Part shown: positions 27,291 to 29,117 of the stretch, in pieces | Numbering within the stretch: the stretch's first letter is position 1 | Layout of the letters: every line of letters starts with the position of its first letter | Virus record (IMG/VR): IMGVR_UViG_3300021493_000006 | Span: 1 to 29,117 of that record | Length of the DNA: 29,117 nt | Direction: 5' to 3' (one strand) | Origin: a virus | Notes under the pieces: generated by a model | Told to the model about the DNA's origin: nothing | Seen by the model: the letters and a program-made list of their open reading frames with translations, nothing else | The model's database searches: none | Program-made: the position numbers and the translations under genes

Positions 27291-29117
27291 TTTGTCTGCC
27301 GAGAAAATACGCCGACGCTTTCTTAAAAGCGTTGAAAAGCGGGAAAATTAACCCAGCGAAACTGATGAATATGACCTCTGAACAGAGGAGGAGGTTTTTT
27401 GCTGACCTTGTTGGAGAACAGCATGCTAAATTTGTCAACGCTGAATTTGAAAGCAAATTATTATTAAAAAACCAAAAACGGGGACTGGTTACTTGGGCAA
27501 AGAGAATGAGCGGCTTAAAAGAATACGCAAGAAAGGACATCCTTGAAAAAATAAAGAAACTGGACAGAGCCCTTAACCCTGCCGAGCAGGAGCAGTTTTT
27601 ACAGGATATTGCCGAAAAAAGATTGGGAGTTCAGGTCAGTTATGAGGACGCCCAGAAATTGGTCAAACTAACCCAAAAAGTAGAGCAGTTAAAGAAGCCC
27701 AATTTAGAGGAGTGGCAGCAGGGAGACAATTACTGGAAAGCAAAGCAGGAACTGATAAAGTTTGCCCGTGAGTTGAAGGCGGACATCCCGCCGTCTGTAA
27801 GCAAATCCGAGGCAGCACGGAAGAGACTGGCTGATTATATCTCGGTTGAGCGGGCAATAAAGGTTGGCTTTGACCTGTCCGCCCCTTTAAGGCAGGGCAG
27901 GGCTTATATGGGAACGAGGGAGTGGAATAACGCTTTCAGGAGGATGTTTAGATACGCCAAAGACCCCACAGCGCTGGATGAATTGGAAATTAAAATGATG
28001 AGGCATAAATACGCTGATGCTGTTATGTCAGTCAAGCGGCAACTTGGATTGACCTCTCTTGGCGAAACCTTTACCCAGAGAGAGGAAGACTTTGCCTCTA
28101 AACTGATTGACAAAATTCCTATTTTAAGAGGTTCGGAAAGGGCTTTTGTCGGCTTCTTAAACGATTTAAGATTTCATCGGTTTGTAAACATAGTTGAGCG
28201 GTTGGAAAGGAACGGAATTAAAATCACGGAGGACAAAGAAGCCCTAAAAGATTTAGCAGAAACTATCGGAGCGGCAACAGGCAGGGGGACACTGGGCTCG
28301 GCGGAAGGGGCGGCTCGTTCGCTGGCAACCGTGTTATTCTCCCCAAGATGGATTGCTTCAAGGGTTCAGATGCTCTTAAATCCAATTATCAAAACTGGAG
28401 AAGCCAGAAAAGAGGCAATACGGAGTCTGGCAACGCTGGCAGGGACTTCAGCGGCTATATTGGGGATGGCTAAAATGGCTGGGGCAGATGTGGAAATTGA
28501 CCCAAGAAGCAGTGATTTCGGAAGAATTAAAATAGGAAATGCGAGGTTTGACATAACAGGAGGGCTTGCTCCCTATATTACCTTGATGACAAGATTGGCG
28601 ACCCGCTCTATGAAAAGTTCCACTACTGGGGTTGTTTATGCTCTGAATTCAAACGCCTACAACGCCCGAACTGCTTATGATGTAGCCTTGGCTTTTCTGA
28701 CAAACAAAACAGCGCCTATTCCTTCCTTGGTAAGAGACTACTTGAGAGGAAAAACTTGGGAGGGGGAAAGATTAGACCCGACAGACACCTCGCCTGAGAA
28801 TATAAAGTTTCTGGCAAAATATCTTGGCAAGGAATTGTTTATGCCTTTAATATCAACAGACGCTCTGGATGCTTATAGGGATAGTTCAGGAGACATCTTA
28901 TTAGGCGCTGGGGCGTTTGTGGGCTCAATGTTCGGAGTTGGGGTTGTTTCTTACCAAGGCTCAATAAAACAGCAGATAAAGAACTTATACTTCCAAGGAG
29001 AGGACGAGGATGCTCTGGAGTTATTGGAAACCGCCTACCACACCCAAAAAATAACCAAGTTCAGTTATGACAGGCTGAAGAAGCAGTTAAAAACAAAAGG
29101 ATACAACAGGGAAATAG
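27287..29117 (+). CDS. large internal virion protein, cut by the window end
   Basis: An open frame of 610 codons from the ATG at 27287 to the last base, no stop. Starts MICLPRKYADAFLKALKSGK, long helical region rich in Lys/Glu, then a glycine/alanine-rich section with hydrophobic helices (SLATLAGTSAAILGMAKMAG; DILLGAGAFVGSMFGVGVVS). The piece LFSPRWIASRVQMLLNP is a motif I associate with large podovirus internal or ejection proteins. It would be ejected into the cell envelope and may build the DNA conduit. Preceded by the 24-residue microprotein with an ATGA overlap. True length unknown. Confidence 0.65.
   Translation, partial: MICLPRKYADAFLKALKSGKINPAKLMNMTSEQRRRFFADLVGEQHAKFVNAEFESKLLLKNQKRGLVTWAKRMSGLKEYARKDILEKIKKLDRALNPAEQEQFLQDIAEKRLGVQVSYEDAQKLVKLTQKVEQLKKPNLEEWQQGDNYWKAKQELIKFARELKADIPPSVSKSEAARKRLADYISVERAIKVGFDLSAPLRQGRAYMGTREWNNAFRRMFRYAKDPTALDELEIKMMRHKYADAVMSVKRQLGLTSLGETFTQREEDFASKLIDKIPILRGSERAFVGFLNDLRFHRFVNIVERLERNGIKITEDKEALKDLAETIGAATGRGTLGSAEGAARSLATVLFSPRWIASRVQMLLNPIIKTGEARKEAIRSLATLAGTSAAILGMAKMAGADVEIDPRSSDFGRIKIGNARFDITGGLAPYITLMTRLATRSMKSSTTGVVYALNSNAYNARTAYDVALAFLTNKTAPIPSLVRDYLRGKTWEGERLDPTDTSPENIKFLAKYLGKELFMPLISTDALDAYRDSSGDILLGAGAFVGSMFGVGVVSYQGSIKQQIKNLYFQGEDEDALELLETAYHTQKITKFSYDRLKKQLKTKGYNREI

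Noticed and set aside
1-29117. Minus-strand open frames and recoded stop codons
   Set aside because: Minus frames are shadows of + strand genes with no recognisable domains. TGA serves as a stop at many ATGA junctions, so no code change is needed.

Overview
The window is a nearly continuous run of genes, all on the + strand, from a tailed double-stranded DNA phage or prophage. Terminase, portal, scaffold, major capsid, neck, beta-propeller tail and internal virion proteins occur in the usual order. The short-tail style of the neck, tail and ejection block suggests a podovirus-like particle, but this is inference. TGA and TAA both act as stops (several ATGA stop/start junctions), so the code is standard and not the UGA-reassigned code of some candidate-phylum bacteria. 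Few starts have a good Shine-Dalgarno sequence. The inserted jelly-roll module in the neck protein and the style of the tail fibre and coiled-coil virion protein remind me of phages of Patescibacteria/CPR-type hosts, but nothing here proves the host. No integrase, tRNA, rRNA, IS element or CRISPR array was seen.

Layout. 1-2740: end of a cut gene, then small regulatory or replication-type genes (three helix-turn-helix proteins, two metal-binding candidates) with three clear sigma70-type promoters. 2739-4536: recombination block (RecB/Cas4-like nuclease, OB/SSB-like protein, SWIM-type zinc protein, CxxC/HxxHC protein) joined by ATGA overlaps. 4533-5155: probable lysis pair (membrane-anchored transglycosylase-like protein plus a two-helix membrane protein). 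5202-7778: AT-rich cluster of small genes, including a duplicated pair with a copied gene-start cassette, a possible primase-fold protein and an HNH nuclease. 7813-9972: a phage GroEL, a coiled-coil protein and two tiny basic proteins. 10026-17331: packaging and head. 17522-20928: membrane-anchored beta protein, neck with carbohydrate-binding-like insert, beta-propeller tail protein. 20957-29117: fibre with signal peptide, coiled-coil virion protein, a 1038-residue polyvalent-type protein with an AT-rich inserted segment, a 24-residue membrane microprotein and an incomplete internal virion protein.

The most unusual signal is regulatory. The 8-mer AAAGGTCG occurs ten times, only on the + strand, always in the last codons of a gene or in the gap just before the next start, most often 27-45 bases before the ATG. 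Separately, several gaps contain two inverted repeats interleaved as A-B-A'-B', with A' directly joined to B'. These would form either pseudoknots or mutually exclusive hairpins (160-231, 2173-2211, 2663-2720, 17433-17474). Two operons share one plan: a TTGACA promoter, a leader of about 110 bases, and a terminator-like hairpin ending 10-14 bases before the first ATG (245 and 11999). I infer that this phage times its genes with leader-RNA switches, perhaps linked to the AAAGGTCG element. I do not recognise this arrangement from any phage family I know.
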